Shown here one piece after another: positions 26,829 to 36,888 of a DNA stretch of 64,000 nucleotides; position 1 is the first letter of the stretch, and every line of letters starts with the position of its first letter. The notes under the pieces are model-generated. The model had not been told where the DNA came from. It ran no database searches and saw nothing but the letters and a program-made list of their open reading frames with translations. The translations under genes were made by a program, and so were the position numbers. Origin of the DNA: Rhodoferax lacus (lineage in GTDB: Bacteria > Pseudomonadota > Gammaproteobacteria > Burkholderiales > Burkholderiaceae_C); NCBI RefSeq assembly GCF_003415675.1, contig NZ_QFZK01000001.1, positions 124,001 to 188,000 on the forward strand, written 5' to 3'.

Positions 26829-27836
26829 TCAGCGTCGTACCTGCAGCGCCCCGGGGTTGACAATATGGGTGGGCGTCCCCTTGATGAAATTCACCACATT
26901 GTCAAAGGCCTGGCCAAAATACTCTTCGTAATTGTTCTGCTCCACGTAGCCGATATGGGGCGTGCAAATGCAGTTTTCCAGACGCAGCAGCGCGTGCCCC
27001 TGGAGTATGGGTTCGGTCTCGAAGACGTCCACCGCTGCAATGCCAGGGCGGCCCCGGTTCAAGGCGCCGATCAAGGCGTCCGGTTCAATCAACTCGGCCC
27101 GTGAGGTATTCACCAGAATCGCGCTGGGCTTCATCAAGGCCAGATCAGCGCCCGTGACAATGTGCTGGGTTGCCACATTCAGTCGCAAATGCAGTGACAC
27201 CACATCAGCGGACGCAAAAAAGATCTCGCGACTTGGCGCGGCCAGACAGCCATCCACCGCCGCAGCAGCCCTTGAGGCCTCGCTTCCCCACACGACAACA
27301 TGCATGCCAAAGGCGCGGGCGTAACCAGCAACCAGTTTGCCAATGCGTCCATAGCCCCAGATGCCCAGGGTCTTGCCAGCCAGCGTGGTTCCGATGCCGA
27401 AATTGGGGGGCATGGAGCCGGCTTTCAGGCCTGCTTGTTGCCAGGCGCCGTGTTTCAGGTTGCCGATGTAATGTGGCAACCTGCGCATGGCCGCCATCAA
27501 CAGGGCCCAGGTCAACTCGGCGGGGGCCACGGCTGAACCCACCCCTTCCGACACGGCAATACCGCGCTCGGTGCAGGCTTGCAGGTCAATGTGGCTACCA
27601 GCGCGACCGGTCTGTGAAATCAGCTTCAGCTTGGGCAGCTTCTCAATGAGTTGGCGATTGATGTGCGTGCGTTCGCGGATCAACACCAGGATGTCGGCGT
27701 CTTTCAGGCGCACCGACAACTGGCCCAGCCCCTTGACCGTGTTGGTGTAGACCTTGGCCTGGTAAGGCTGCAGCTTGCTGGCGCATTCCAACTTGCGGAC
27801 CGCGTCCTGGTAATCATCAAGAATCACAATATTCAT
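26829..27836 (-). CDS. D-2-hydroxyacid dehydrogenase family protein
   Basis: NAD-dependent dehydrogenase of 335 residues from the D-isomer-specific 2-hydroxyacid family (phosphoglycerate dehydrogenase/formate dehydrogenase fold). The Rossmann motif is GIWGYGRIGKLV (about 151-162). The substrate arginine is in LVNTSRAELI, the glutamate in DVFETEPI, and the catalytic histidine in CTPHIGYV. The start is the ATG at 27836 (MNIVILDDYQ), which matches the family N-terminus. It converges on the FimV-like gene with a 20-bp gap. The substrate is not predictable. Confidence 0.9.
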   Translation of the reverse strand: MNIVILDDYQDAVRKLECASKLQPYQAKVYTNTVKGLGQLSVRLKDADILVLIRERTHINRQLIEKLPKLKLISQTGRAGSHIDLQACTERGIAVSEGVGSAVAPAELTWALLMAAMRRLPHYIGNLKHGAWQQAGLKAGSMPPNFGIGTTLAGKTLGIWGYGRIGKLVAGYARAFGMHVVVWGSEASRAAAAVDGCLAAPSREIFFASADVVSLHLRLNVATQHIVTGADLALMKPSAILVNTSRAELIEPDALIGALNRGRPGIAAVDVFETEPILQGHALLRLENCICTPHIGYVEQNNYEEYFGQAFDNVVNFIKGTPTHIVNPGALQVRR

Positions 27837-27935
27837 AGGCCCAATTGTGCCTTGCCTCGAAGGGCATCCAAGAAGCTGCGCGGAGGCAGACGCGCTACCA
27901 TGCGCATCCCACACCCTATTCAATGAAGGAACCTT

Positions 27936-28451
27936 ATGCCTATCTCCATGTCATCGGCCAGTCTGCCCGTCTTCCAAACCATGCTCGGCAACCTGAGCCA
28001 CATGCTGGACAAGGCCCAAGCTTTTGTGGATGCCAAAGGCTGTGACCCGGTGGCCCTTACGCAGTATCGGTTGGCACCCGACATGTTGCCTTTCACTCGG
28101 CAGGTGTTGATTGCCTGTGATGCGGCCAAGAACGGGGTGGCGCGCCTATCCGGTGTGGAAGCGCCCAAGTTTGCAGACGATGAGCAGACTCTGGCCGAGT
28201 TGAAGGCGCGCATCGCCAAGACGCTGGCCTATCTGGCCACCGTTCCAGCACAAACACTGGACGGCACCGAAGCAAAGGACATTACGTTTCCGGTTGGAAA
28301 GGACTCCGTGCGCACCATGCAAGGTGAGGCTTACCTGAAGCAGTGGGTGCTGCCCAATATGTTCTTTCACATCGTCACTGCCTACAACATCCTGCGCCAC
28401 AACGGCGTGGATCTGGGCAAGAAGGACTACCTGCTCGGCGCTGCCGCCTGA
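27936..28451 (+). CDS. DUF1993 family protein
   Basis: A 171-residue soluble helical protein of the DinB-like DUF1993 family, recognised from its length and the pattern SLPVFQTMLGNLSHMLDKA at the start, LAPDMLPFTRQVLIACD in the middle and PNMFFHIVTAYNILRHNGV near the end. The function is unknown. It stands alone, divergent from the hydroxyacid dehydrogenase and convergent with the small gene downstream of lexA. Confidence 0.85.
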   Translation: MPISMSSASLPVFQTMLGNLSHMLDKAQAFVDAKGCDPVALTQYRLAPDMLPFTRQVLIACDAAKNGVARLSGVEAPKFADDEQTLAELKARIAKTLAYLATVPAQTLDGTEAKDITFPVGKDSVRTMQGEAYLKQWVLPNMFFHIVTAYNILRHNGVDLGKKDYLLGAAA

Positions 28452-28478
28452 GCGGCAGGGTGCCGGGTATGCCGGGCT

Positions 28479-28820
28479 TTAGTGCAGCGCAGCTTCGCGC
28501 TCTACCAGCCGGTCCAGCTCGGCACACACGTCGGCCATGCGGCCAGAGATCACCAGTCTGCCGGTGCTGGTACGTGGCATGCCGGTTTCCACCACACGCA
28601 AAACGCGCAGCGGCATGACCTTTTCGGCGCTTAGCCGACTGGCCGTTGCCCCCGCGTTGCCAGTGCGTGCCACTGTCAGCAAGGGCGAGTAAGCGACGCT
28701 GGGCCGCACATGGCTGCGCACCATGCGCGCTGGTGCCGCCAGCAGGGGAGTGGAGCTGCCTTGCATAAGGCGTTGAATGCCAAGCACGAGCTTGTGCTGT
28801 AAAACCAGAGCGATGTTCAT
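28479..28820 (-). CDS. Small uncharacterised protein downstream of lexA
   Basis: A 113-residue basic protein with no signal peptide, membrane segment or recognised domain. The C-terminal part (SGRMADVCAELDRLVEREA) looks like an amphipathic helix. The start is the ATG at 28820. It lies 34 bp after lexA on the same strand with no terminator between, so it is probably transcribed from the lexA promoter and induced with the SOS response. This position is often occupied by mutasome genes in related bacteria (from memory), but this protein is far too short to be ImuA or ImuB. Confidence 0.65.
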   Translation of the reverse strand: MNIALVLQHKLVLGIQRLMQGSSTPLLAAPARMVRSHVRPSVAYSPLLTVARTGNAGATASRLSAEKVMPLRVLRVVETGMPRTSTGRLVISGRMADVCAELDRLVEREAALH

Positions 28821-28854
28821 AGATGTTCTGCCTGACGGGAATGTATGGAGGGTC

Positions 28855-29529
28855 TTACATGAGCATGGTGTTGCGGATCAAGCCGACTGCCAGGCCTTCA
28901 ATTTCAAAGGGTTCGCCGGGCTCGACCACGATGGTCTGGTAGTCCGGGTTTTCAGGATGCAACTCGATCAGGTGCTTGTTTCTGCGGAAGCGCTTGACGG
29001 TGACTTCGTCACCCAGGCGGGCCACGATGATCTGGCCGTTTTTGGCATCTTTGGTAGCCTGCACAGCCAGCAGGTCGCCATCCATGATGCCGGCGTCCCG
29101 CATGGACATGCCGCGTACTTTGAGCAGGTAGTCCGGCTGCCTTTGGAACAGGCTGTTTTCCACGTAGTAGGTACGGTCCACATGCTCCTGGGCGAGAATG
29201 GGCGAGCCTGCAGCAACGCGGCCAATCAGCGGCAGGGCCAATTGGGCGAAGCCCTGCAAGGGCATGGAGAACTGCTTGCTACGGGACTCGTTGATGGAGC
29301 GCAGGGCGTCGCTCTTGAGGCGGATACCGCGCGAGGTGCCACTGACCAGCTCGATAACGCCCTTGCGTGCCAGGGCTTGCAGATGTTCTTCGGCCGCGTT
29401 CGCGGATTTGAAGCCGAGCTCGGTGGCGATTTCTGCGCGGGTGGGAGGGGAGCCGGTGCTGGCAATGGCACTTTGGATGAGATCCAGAATCTGCTGTTGT
29501 CTGGCAGTGAGTTTGGGGCTTTCGAGCAT
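28855..29529 (-). CDS. lexA: LexA repressor
   Basis: SOS-response repressor and autoprotease, 224 residues. The N-terminal winged helix (about 1-70, [12 protein letters not shown] and [24 protein letters not shown]) is followed by the cleavage site Ala107-Gly108 (GRVAAGSP) and the catalytic Ser142 and Lys179. The ATG at 29529 has GGAG nearby upstream. A candidate LexA box at 29596-29611 lies in the gap shared with the divergent asparaginase gene, consistent with autoregulation. Confidence 0.97.
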   Translation of the reverse strand: MLESPKLTARQQQILDLIQSAIASTGSPPTRAEIATELGFKSANAAEEHLQALARKGVIELVSGTSRGIRLKSDALRSINESRSKQFSMPLQGFAQLALPLIGRVAAGSPILAQEHVDRTYYVENSLFQRQPDYLLKVRGMSMRDAGIMDGDLLAVQATKDAKNGQIIVARLGDEVTVKRFRRNKHLIELHPENPDYQTIVVEPGEPFEIEGLAVGLIRNTMLM

Positions 29530-29595
29530 TCTGACTCCTTTGGCGTGAGGTGAAACCGGCTGTGGGTCTGTACACACTGTTTTCCCATCCAGTAA

Positions 29596-29611
29596 CTGTA
29601 TTTTTAACCAG
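29596..29611. promoter_or_regulatory. Candidate LexA (SOS) box
   Basis: CTGT (29596-29599), eight AT-rich bases, then CCAG (29608-29611) gives CTGT-N8-CCAG, one base off the CTGT-N8-ACAG consensus. A second, weaker CTGT-N8-ACAC occurs at 29560-29575, nearer lexA. Position 67 bp upstream of lexA fits autorepression. Confidence 0.55.
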
Positions 29612-29643
29612 TTTTTAAACTTTGACAAGAGAGAGTGAGTGAA

Positions 29644-30627
29644 ATGCTGAAAAAAGTTGTTTTCCTGGGTATGGGCGGGACGATTGCCGGCACCGCGCAA
29701 AGCGCTGGCGACAACGTGGGCTACACCGCTGCACAGGTGGGTGTTGCGGCCTTGCTGGCCGGGGTGCCCGGTTTGCAGCAGGTTCTGGGCGACTGCCAGG
29801 CCGAGTCCGAGCAGGTCTGCCAGATCGACAGCAAAGACCTGGCGCACGCCGATTGGCAGGCCTTGCTGGACCGCGTGACGCATTACCTGGCTCAGCCGGA
29901 AGTTGCCGGTCTGGTAGTCACCCACGGCACGGACACGCTGGAAGAAACAGCCTTCTTTTTGTCGCAGGCGGTACCCGCCGCCCTGCTGGCCCACAAGCCC
30001 GTGGTGCTGACCTGTGCCATGCGGCCCGCGAGTTCTCTCACGCCGGATGGTCCTGCCAATATGGCTGACGCGGTGTCGGTGTCGCTGTGCCCGGGCGCGC
30101 GTGGCGTGCTGGTGGTCTGCGCAGGAAAAATCCATGGCGCAGCCCAAGTGCAGAAGGTGCATCCTTACCGTGTGGATGCCTTTGACTCCGGCGAAGCCGG
30201 GCCGGTAGGGCTGGTGGAGGAGGGCCGGGTGCGCCTGCTGGCCAATTGGCCGGGAGTCGACGTGGAGCGCTCACCCGTGGACAGTGCCGCACTGCAGGCG
30301 CAGGGCTGGCCGCGTGTGGAAATCGTCACCAGCCATGCTGGTGCCAGCGGGGCCGTGGTGCGCGCCTTGTTGGGGGCAACTGCGGCTCAGCCGCCCTTGC
30401 GCGGCATCGTTGTTGCCGGTACCGGCAACGGCACGGTGCACAAGGATATGGAGGTGGCACTGCAGGAAGCGCAGGCGCAGGGTGTGCGCGTGGTGCGTGT
30501 CAGCCGCTGTGCCTATGGCCAGGTGGTGGGGGGCTCGGCCTCAGCGCGCTCCGGCGCCTTTGTCGCCATGGAGTGGTCGGCCGTGAAGGCACGCATTGCG
30601 CTGATGCTGCAGATTGCAGTAGCATAA
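29644..30627 (+). CDS. L-asparaginase (class I/II fold)
   Basis: Hydrolyses L-asparagine to aspartate and ammonia. The 327-residue protein has the first catalytic threonine in GMGGTIAGT (Thr13) and the second motif [15 protein letters not shown] (Thr96, Asp97), plus the conserved [16 protein letters not shown] segment. There is no signal peptide, so it should be cytoplasmic. The ATG at 29644 is used; a GTG 9 nt upstream is possible. It is divergent from lexA and ends in a bidirectional terminator shared with adk. Confidence 0.92.
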   Translation: MLKKVVFLGMGGTIAGTAQSAGDNVGYTAAQVGVAALLAGVPGLQQVLGDCQAESEQVCQIDSKDLAHADWQALLDRVTHYLAQPEVAGLVVTHGTDTLEETAFFLSQAVPAALLAHKPVVLTCAMRPASSLTPDGPANMADAVSVSLCPGARGVLVVCAGKIHGAAQVQKVHPYRVDAFDSGEAGPVGLVEEGRVRLLANWPGVDVERSPVDSAALQAQGWPRVEIVTSHAGASGAVVRALLGATAAQPPLRGIVVAGTGNGTVHKDMEVALQEAQAQGVRVVRVSRCAYGQVVGGSASARSGAFVAMEWSAVKARIALMLQIAVA

Positions 30628-30653
30628 AAAAAGGCCGCAACTGCGACCTTTTT
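30628..30653. terminator. Bidirectional terminator between asparaginase gene and adk
   Basis: AAAAAGG (30628-30634) pairs with CCTTTTT (30647-30653), and inner CGC with GCG across one C-A mismatch and a 4-nt loop. A-run and T-run flanks let it act for both convergent genes. Confidence 0.7.
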
Positions 30654-30670
30654 GTGTGCGTGACAGAGGC

Positions 30671-31345
<675 letters not shown>

Positions 31346-31383
31346 CTAAACAGTTTGTGTTTCACAGGCATGACGCCCGTGCT

Positions 31384-31395
31384 TTTGCATGCAAA
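31384..31395. repeat. 12-bp perfect palindrome between adk and kdsB
   Basis: TTTGCATGCAAA is perfectly self-complementary and lies in the adk upstream region. It may be an operator; no factor can be named. Confidence 0.25.
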
Positions 31396-31458
31396 TTACT
31401 CGTTGAGAATAGCATGGCAGGCCTGTTGGCTAACTTACAGAGCCACGCCGCCCGGCAG

Positions 31459-32220
31459 CTATGCGGCGAAGGTTTTGCGCACCCGCTCCAGGTCTTCCGG
31501 CGTGTCTACTCCGGCGCCCGGGGCCGTGTTGCTGGTATGCACTGCAATCTGGTAACCGTGCCACAGCGCGCGCAATTGCTCCAGGGCTTCGGTGACTTCT
31601 ATGGGTGCCTGGGCCAGGGTGGGGAAACGGCGCAAAAAGCCCGCCCGGTAGGAGTAAATTCCGATGTGGCGCAAGGGCGCCGGTTGGGCCAAGGCGTGTA
31701 GCCCTTCGGCAAAGCCATCGCGCCACCAGGCAATGGGGGCGCGGCTGAAATACAGGGCCATGCCGGCCGCGTTCAACACCACCTTCACCACGTTCGGGTT
31801 CTTGAAGTCCTGCACCGAGTCAATGGCATGCGCGGCCGTGCCCATGCTGGCGCCGGGCTGGCTGCGCAACAGGTCGGCCACCGCCTGCACCAGGGCAGGG
31901 TCAATCAGCGGCTCGTCTCCCTGCACATTCACCACGATGTCTTCGTCGTTCAGCCCCAGGATGTCGCAGGCTTCGGCCAGCCGGTCACTGCCCGACGCAT
32001 GGTCCACCCGGGTCAGCACGGCCTGCACGCCAAAGCGCTCGCAAGCCTGCACGATGCTGGCGTCGTCAGCGGCCACCACAATGCGCGCGGGTTGCGCCAG
32101 CCCCTGTGCGACGCGTTGCGCCACGCGCACCACCATGGGTATGCCGGCGATGTCGGCCAGGGGTTTGTTGGGCAGGCGGGTAGAAGCCAGCCGGGCCGGG
32201 ATCAGGACAGTGAACGACAT
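31459..32220 (-). CDS. kdsB: 3-deoxy-manno-octulosonate cytidylyltransferase
   Basis: Activates Kdo as CMP-Kdo for lipopolysaccharide inner-core synthesis. The 253-residue protein opens with the nucleotidyltransferase motif [20 protein letters not shown] and contains [15 protein letters not shown] and [11 protein letters not shown]. Only 6 bp separate it from the upstream Trm112-family gene, so it is in the same operon as lpxK. The pairing of lipid A kinase and Kdo activation fits envelope biogenesis. Confidence 0.96.
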   Translation of the reverse strand: MSFTVLIPARLASTRLPNKPLADIAGIPMVVRVAQRVAQGLAQPARIVVAADDASIVQACERFGVQAVLTRVDHASGSDRLAEACDILGLNDEDIVVNVQGDEPLIDPALVQAVADLLRSQPGASMGTAAHAIDSVQDFKNPNVVKVVLNAAGMALYFSRAPIAWWRDGFAEGLHALAQPAPLRHIGIYSYRAGFLRRFPTLAQAPIEVTEALEQLRALWHGYQIAVHTSNTAPGAGVDTPEDLERVRKTFAA

Positions 32221-32226
32221 GGGCGC

Positions 32227-32409
32227 TTACAGGCCCAGCTCGGTGTCGGTCAGAGTGCGCGCTTCGGTCTCCAGCAGAATCGGTATGCCGTCGCGCACCG
32301 GGTAGGCCAGGCGCGCCGAGCGGGAGATCAGCTCCTGCTTCTCGCGGTCATATTCAAGCTTGCCCTTGGTGACGGGGCAGACGATCAGTTCAAGCAGTTT
32401 GGTGTCCAT
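32227..32409 (-). CDS. Trm112/YcaR family protein
   Basis: A small 60-residue protein, [20 protein letters not shown] at the start and [16 protein letters not shown] in the middle, typical of the Trm112-like family. Only one of the usual metal-ligand Cys pairs is visible (CPVTKGK lacks the second Cys), as in other bacterial YcaR proteins. Its start overlaps the lpxK 3' end by 20 bp, and it is 6 bp from kdsB. The function in bacteria is unclear; the lpxK-ycaR-kdsB order is widely conserved. Confidence 0.9.
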   Translation of the reverse strand: MDTKLLELIVCPVTKGKLEYDREKQELISRSARLAYPVRDGIPILLETEARTLTDTELGL

Positions 32410-33439
32410 GGGGGGATGATAACTTTGCCGCCAGGACCGCACCCAGCATCTGGTCCAGCGCGTCCAGAAAAGCCGGCTCCAGCGTTTGTACCAAGGGCAC
32501 GGCCAGGGCTTGGGGCCAGACCTTCCACAGCTTGGCTGCATCCTTCTCGGTGCACAGCACCTGGTGGCCGCGCAGCTCTGCCGTATCCAGCGTTGAAAAA
32601 TCAAAATGGTCGGGCAGGGCCAGGGTCTTGTCCAGGCGCAGCCCCAGGGCGCGCAAGGCGCTGAAAAAATTCCCGGGCCTGGCAATACCGGCCAAGGCCA
32701 GCAAGGGCGGCTGCAGCGTGTTCAATGCCCTGCCTTGCCCATCGCTGGCAAGCGCCTGTTCTGCCAGCTTGCGTTGCGCCCGGAAGCCAGCAAAGGCCGC
32801 AGTGGCACCGGTGTGCAAAACCAGCAGGCGGTCATTGCGCTGGCCCACCGTGGCCAAGGCGGTGCGCGGCCAGGGCTCCCGCAGGGGGCCGCTGGGCAGC
32901 AGCCAGCCGTTGCCGGTGCCGCGGTCATCAAACACGCAGACTTCCAGGTCGCGGTACAGCGGGTAGTGCTGCAGGCCGTCATCACAAACAATGACCTGTG
33001 TTTTGGGGTAAGCCGCCAGCAGCGCACGGGCGGCCGCATGCCGGTCAGCGGCCACAAACACCGGGGCCTGGGTGGCCCGTGCAATCAGCAGGGGTTCGTC
33101 ACCCACCAGGGTTGCATCACTGTCGGGCGTGACTTGGCACACGGCGTTGTCAGACCGCCCAAAGCCGCGTGACACCACGCCCACTACCATCCCCTTGCTT
33201 TGCAGGTGCTGCACGATGCCCATGGTGGTCGGGGTTTTGCCGGCGCCGCCTGCGATGGCATTGCCCACCACAATGACAGCGCAATCCACCCGGCGGGCCT
33301 TGAGCACACCCGTCTGGTAGAGCCAGCGCCGCACTTGCAGCAAGGCGGCATAGATCAGTGCGATGGGTAGCAGCAGCACGGCCAACGGGCCCCGGCGCTC
33401 CCAGGCTTGCATCAGTCCTTGGCCCTGCGTGTGCTTCAA
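32390..33439 (-). CDS. lpxK: Tetraacyldisaccharide 4'-kinase
   Basis: Phosphorylates the lipid A disaccharide at the inner membrane. The 349-residue protein has an N-terminal membrane helix ([22 protein letters not shown]) and Walker [18 protein letters not shown]. The [19 protein letters not shown] segment holds the catalytic acidic residues. The TTG at 33439 is preferred because GAGG lies 7 nt upstream; the ATG at 33412 is the alternative and would remove nine residues. It lies 21 bp after exbD and overlaps the Trm112 gene by 20 bp. Confidence 0.93.
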   Translation of the reverse strand: MKHTQGQGLMQAWERRGPLAVLLLPIALIYAALLQVRRWLYQTGVLKARRVDCAVIVVGNAIAGGAGKTPTTMGIVQHLQSKGMVVGVVSRGFGRSDNAVCQVTPDSDATLVGDEPLLIARATQAPVFVAADRHAAARALLAAYPKTQVIVCDDGLQHYPLYRDLEVCVFDDRGTGNGWLLPSGPLREPWPRTALATVGQRNDRLLVLHTGATAAFAGFRAQRKLAEQALASDGQGRALNTLQPPLLALAGIARPGNFFSALRALGLRLDKTLALPDHFDFSTLDTAELRGHQVLCTEKDAAKLWKVWPQALAVPLVQTLEPAFLDALDQMLGAVLAAKLSSPHGHQTA

Positions 33440-33460
33440 GCCAATACCTCGGGCAGGGCC

Positions 33461-33886
33461 TTACTGCGCCGCCTGCGAAGACGACTGGGTGGCAAAGGTA
33501 ATCTGGTTCAGGCCGACGCGGCGTGCGGCCTCCATGACGGTGACCACCGACTGGTGCTTGGCGCTGGCATCCGCACTGATCACCACCACAGTCTCCTTGG
33601 CGCCCTTGGTTGCTTCCGTGAGCGCGGCCGCCAGGGTTTCCAGGCTGCGGCCTTGCAGCACAGAGTGGTTGACGCTGAAATTACCGTCCGCCCCCACTGC
33701 CACGATCAGTTCCTTGGGGTAATCGCGCTGGGCATCGGTATCGGCCACGGGCAGGGTGACCTGCATCTCGGTGAACTTGCTGTAGGTGGTGGACAGCATC
33801 AGAAAAATCAGCACCACCAGCAACACGTCAATGAACGGAATCAGGTTGATTTCCGGCTCGTCATTTCTTCGGCGGCTAAAGTGCAT
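33461..33886 (-). CDS. ExbD/TolR family biopolymer transport protein
   Basis: A 141-residue single-span protein that couples proton flow through the ExbB-type partner to outer-membrane work. The transmembrane segment contains the conserved protonatable Asp in INLIPFIDVLLVVLIFLML, followed by a periplasmic domain. It is 24 bp after the ExbB-like gene. No TonB or TolB/Pal gene is present, so the choice between ExbD and TolR cannot be made here. Confidence 0.92.
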   Translation of the reverse strand: MHFSRRRNDEPEINLIPFIDVLLVVLIFLMLSTTYSKFTEMQVTLPVADTDAQRDYPKELIVAVGADGNFSVNHSVLQGRSLETLAAALTEATKGAKETVVVISADASAKHQSVVTVMEAARRVGLNQITFATQSSSQAAQ

Positions 33887-33910
33887 GGCTCTTGCTCGGG
33901 TGGTGGACGG

Positions 33911-34537
33911 TTACTTGCGCAGTGACTTGATGTGGCGCGCCAGGCGGTCCGCATCCACTTCCAGCACCAGCAGGTACTCGTCCACGCGGCCACGGAAGTA
34001 GCGCCAGAAAATCAGCGAGGGGATGGCCACGATCAGGCCGAACGCCGTGTTGTACAGGGCAATCGAAATGCCGTGCGCCAACTGCGCCGGGTTGCCGCCG
34101 CCCGAACTGCCGGGTGCTTGCGAGCCAAAGATTTCAATCATGCCCACCACCGTGCCAAACAAGCCCATCAGGGGTGCGGCCGAAGCAATGGTTCCCAGCG
34201 CGCTGAGGTAGTGCTCCAGCTTGTGCGCCACCTGGCGGCCCACGTTTTCCATGCTGGCACGCAAGTCTTCTTCACTGATTTGCGGCTCGGTGTTGACGGC
34301 GCGCAGGCCACTGGCCAGCACCTTGCCCAGAGCGGAATTCTTTTCCAGTTGGGCAATCACGTCGGCGGCTGGAATGCCTTTGCGGGTTACCCCAATGACT
34401 TCTTCCAGCAAACGCGGCGGTATGACTTTGCTGGACTTGAGGCTGATGAAGCGTTCAATGACGATGGCCAGAGCGAGAATAGAGCATGCGATCAGAGGCC
34501 AAATAGGCCAGCCTGCGGCTTGTATGATGGAAAGCAA
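33911..34537 (-). CDS. MotA/TolQ/ExbB family proton channel protein
   Basis: A 208-residue inner-membrane protein with three predicted membrane segments (near the N-terminus WPIWPLIACSILALAIVIERFI, centre around GTIASAAPLMGLFGTVVGMIEIF and ALYNTAFGLIVAIPSLIFWRYF). The GLFGTVVGM and IALYNTAFGL segments are characteristic of ExbB/TolQ. It heads the exbB-exbD-lpxK-Trm112-kdsB operon. It probably energises outer-membrane transport or envelope constriction. Confidence 0.92.
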   Translation of the reverse strand: MLSIIQAAGWPIWPLIACSILALAIVIERFISLKSSKVIPPRLLEEVIGVTRKGIPAADVIAQLEKNSALGKVLASGLRAVNTEPQISEEDLRASMENVGRQVAHKLEHYLSALGTIASAAPLMGLFGTVVGMIEIFGSQAPGSSGGGNPAQLAHGISIALYNTAFGLIVAIPSLIFWRYFRGRVDEYLLVLEVDADRLARHIKSLRK

Positions 34538-34845
34538 AAGTCCCCTCCGTGCGAATGATTTGTGCGTGTGATTATGGCCTAGTCGGTGCAGGCATCAGCG
34601 CACAGATTGTGTGGATAACTTTGTGCAAAAGTCGGTGTGCCACCACCCGCGAGCCGCACAGGTCCAGCGTTTTGACACTTTGATGACATTTGCAGCAGAA
34701 AAATTCCCAATGAAATCAATGCACTTAGACACAGACTCATGGCTGTCCAAGGGGTCCACCCCGCCCAAGCGCCCAACCGGCATTTTGTGGAGCTTTTATA
34801 TGCGTCCAAATGTAAGTGCCGCCCATCTATTGCCAGGACTTCACC
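34538..34845. other. 308-bp intergenic region between exbB-like gene and xseA
   Basis: Divergent promoter region with no convincing gene. A perfect DnaA box sequence, TTATCCACA on the minus strand, lies at 34610-34618. Short open frames exist on both strands, including one of about 80 codons from a GTG at 34611, but none has a Shine-Dalgarno or a recognisable product. TTTTATATG near 34796-34802 is AT-rich and may belong to a promoter. I see no RNA gene. Confidence 0.5.
34610..34618 (-). promoter_or_regulatory. DnaA box (single)
   Basis: TGTGGATAA on the plus strand is the complement of the consensus DnaA box TTATCCACA, with no mismatch. It is isolated, with no cluster of further boxes, so it is not an origin. 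It may titrate DnaA, tune nearby transcription, or be chance. Confidence 0.4.
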
Positions 34846-36150
34846 GTGGTTGAAACAGGCACTCTTGCAACGCAGCCACGCGTCTGGCCCGTAGGCGCCC
34901 TGTGCCGCGCCATTGCCGATGCGCTGGAATCGCGCTTCAACCCGGTGGCCGTGGCCGGTGAGATCACCGGCTTTTCGCGTGCGGCCAGCGGCCACTGCTA
35001 CTTCTCGCTCAAGGATGCCAGCGGCCAGTTGCGCTGCGCCATGTTCCGCCGCGCCGCCAGTCTGCTGGACTTTGTGCCGCGTGATGGCGAAAAGGTCGAA
35101 GTGCGCGGCCGCCTGGGCGTGTACGAGCCGCGCGGCGAACTGCAGCTGATTGTGGAAAGCCTGACCCGGGCAGGGCAGGGCAGTCTGTTTGAGCAGTTCC
35201 TGTTGCTCAAGGCCCGGCTGGAAGCCCAGGGCCTGTTTGATGCGGCACGCAAGCGGCCCCTGCCCACCATGCCGCGCAGCATTGGCGTGGTGACCTCGTT
35301 GGGGGCGGCCGCCTTGCACGATGTGGTGAGCGCGCTGCAGCGCCGCGTACCGCACATCCCGGTGCTGCTTTCACCTGCCAGCGTGCAAGGCGAGGGCGCG
35401 CCACGTGAACTGGTGCAGGCCCTCAAGGCCCTGTACGCGCTGGCAGAAGACGCCTCCAGCCCAAGGCCCATAGACGTCATCCTGCTGGTGCGGGGGGGCG
35501 GCTCCATGGAAGACCTGTGGGCCTTCAATGACGAACAGCTGGCACACACCATTGCCAGCAGCCCGGTGCCCATCATCAGCGGCGTGGGCCATGAGACCGA
35601 TTTCACCATCGCCGACTTTGTGGCCGACCTGCGTGCCCCCACGCCCACGGCGGCAGCCGAGCTGGTCAGTGCCAGCACCGAGTCTTACCAGCGCGCGCTG
35701 CAAGACACCGAGGCCCGCCTGCGCCTGTCCCTTACCCGCTACCTGCAGCGCGAGGCCCAGCAGGTGGACCACCTAGCCGCACGCATTGGCCGCCCCACAC
35801 TGGCCATGGCGCGCCAGCGCGCGCAGCTGGCCACCCTGCAGCAATCCATGTCGCATGCCTTGCGCGCCGATGTGCAAAGGCGCCAGAGCACGCTGGCCAT
35901 GCTGCAGCAGAACTTTCCCCGCGCCACGCAGCAGGCATTGCAGCGCCTGCACGAGTCGTGTGGCCGCAGCGAGTTGCGCCTCAAGGCGCTGGACCCGGCA
36001 CGCGTCCTGCAGCGTGGCTACGCCTGGCTGACTCAGGAGGACGGCCACCCCGTCACCGGCATCAAACAGGTACGAACAGGGCAACATCTGGTGGCAACCC
36101 TGGCCGATGGTGCGGTTGATCTGCAGGTACAGGGCAAGCGTGCAAATTAA
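34846..36150 (+). CDS. xseA: Exodeoxyribonuclease VII large subunit
   Basis: Catalytic subunit of the single-strand-specific exonuclease VII used in mismatch and damage repair. It has 434 residues from the chosen start. The N-terminal OB-fold has VAVAGEITGFSRAASGHCYFSLKDASGQLRC. The catalytic core has RPIDVILLVRGGGSMEDLWAFND and SGVGHETDFTIADFVADLRAPTPTAAAELV. The coiled-coil arm and C-terminal ARVLQRGYAWL follow. The GTG at 34846 has AGGA 7 nt upstream; a GTG at 34816 in the same frame is less likely. The small subunit xseB is not adjacent. Confidence 0.93.
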   Translation: MVETGTLATQPRVWPVGALCRAIADALESRFNPVAVAGEITGFSRAASGHCYFSLKDASGQLRCAMFRRAASLLDFVPRDGEKVEVRGRLGVYEPRGELQLIVESLTRAGQGSLFEQFLLLKARLEAQGLFDAARKRPLPTMPRSIGVVTSLGAAALHDVVSALQRRVPHIPVLLSPASVQGEGAPRELVQALKALYALAEDASSPRPIDVILLVRGGGSMEDLWAFNDEQLAHTIASSPVPIISGVGHETDFTIADFVADLRAPTPTAAAELVSASTESYQRALQDTEARLRLSLTRYLQREAQQVDHLAARIGRPTLAMARQRAQLATLQQSMSHALRADVQRRQSTLAMLQQNFPRATQQALQRLHESCGRSELRLKALDPARVLQRGYAWLTQEDGHPVTGIKQVRTGQHLVATLADGAVDLQVQGKRAN

Positions 36151-36208
36151 TTCCTACAATGCACCAGTCGCGAAATTGACCAACTAACCACCAACCCTAG
36201 AGGAATCC

Positions 36209-36790
36209 ATGGAACACACCCTGCCCCCCCTGCCTTACGCCATTGACGCGCTGGCCCCTGCCTACTCCAAAGAGACTTTGGAATTCCACCACGGCAAGCA
36301 CCACAACGCCTATGTGGTGAACCTCAACAACCTGCAAAAGGGCACCGAATTCGAAGCCCTGACGCTGGAAGAAATCATCAAGAAGTCCAGCGGCGGCATC
36401 TACAACAACTCCGCCCAGATCTGGAACCACACCTTCTTCTGGAACGGCATGAAGCCCGCCGGTGGCGGCGAACCCACTGGCGCCCTGGCAACCGCCATCA
36501 CTGCCAAGTGGGGCAGCTACGCCGCCTTCAAGGAAGCCTTCGTCAAGTCGGCTGTGGGCAACTTCGGCTCCGGCTGGACCTGGCTGGTGAAGAAGCCTGA
36601 CGGCTCTGTGGACATCGTCAACACCGGCGCTGCCGGCACGCCCCTGACCACTGCCGACAAGGCCCTGCTCACGGTTGACGTGTGGGAACATGCGTACTAC
36701 ATTGACTACCGCAATCTGCGTCAAAAGTATGTCGAAACCTTTTTCGACAAGCTGGTGAACTGGGGCTTTGCAGAAGCCAACTTCGCCTAA
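36209..36790 (+). CDS. sodB: Superoxide dismutase (Fe-type)
   Basis: Cytoplasmic enzyme that dismutates superoxide, 193 residues. Metal ligands are His27 (FHHGKHH), His74 (NHTFFWNG), Asp157 and His161 ([13 protein letters not shown]). The [13 protein letters not shown] and [10 protein letters not shown] segments point to the iron type. AGGAATCC precedes the ATG. It is 58 bp after xseA and has a perfect terminator hairpin downstream. Confidence 0.96.
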   Translation: MEHTLPPLPYAIDALAPAYSKETLEFHHGKHHNAYVVNLNNLQKGTEFEALTLEEIIKKSSGGIYNNSAQIWNHTFFWNGMKPAGGGEPTGALATAITAKWGSYAAFKEAFVKSAVGNFGSGWTWLVKKPDGSVDIVNTGAAGTPLTTADKALLTVDVWEHAYYIDYRNLRQKYVETFFDKLVNWGFAEANFA

Positions 36791-36841
36791 GCCGCAAACA
36801 AGACCATTGCAATGCGGGCCACGGCCTGTGCTGCAAAATCG

Positions 36842-36871
36842 GGCCTGAAGATTGTCTTCAGGCCTTTTTTT
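36842..36871 (+). terminator. Rho-independent terminator of sodB
   Basis: GGCCTGAAGA (36842-36851) pairs perfectly with TCTTCAGGCC (36855-36864) around TTG and is followed by seven T. Confidence 0.9.
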
Positions 36872-36888
36872 ATTGGGGGAGTGTTGTC

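Noticed and set aside
29622..29627. TTGACA as -35 of the asparaginase promoter
   Set aside because: A -10 at normal spacing would fall at or beyond the start codon at 29644.
34611..34853. An 80-codon frame in the ExbB-xseA gap
   Set aside because: It starts at a GTG inside the DnaA box sequence, has no Shine-Dalgarno, overlaps the xseA start and has no recognised product.
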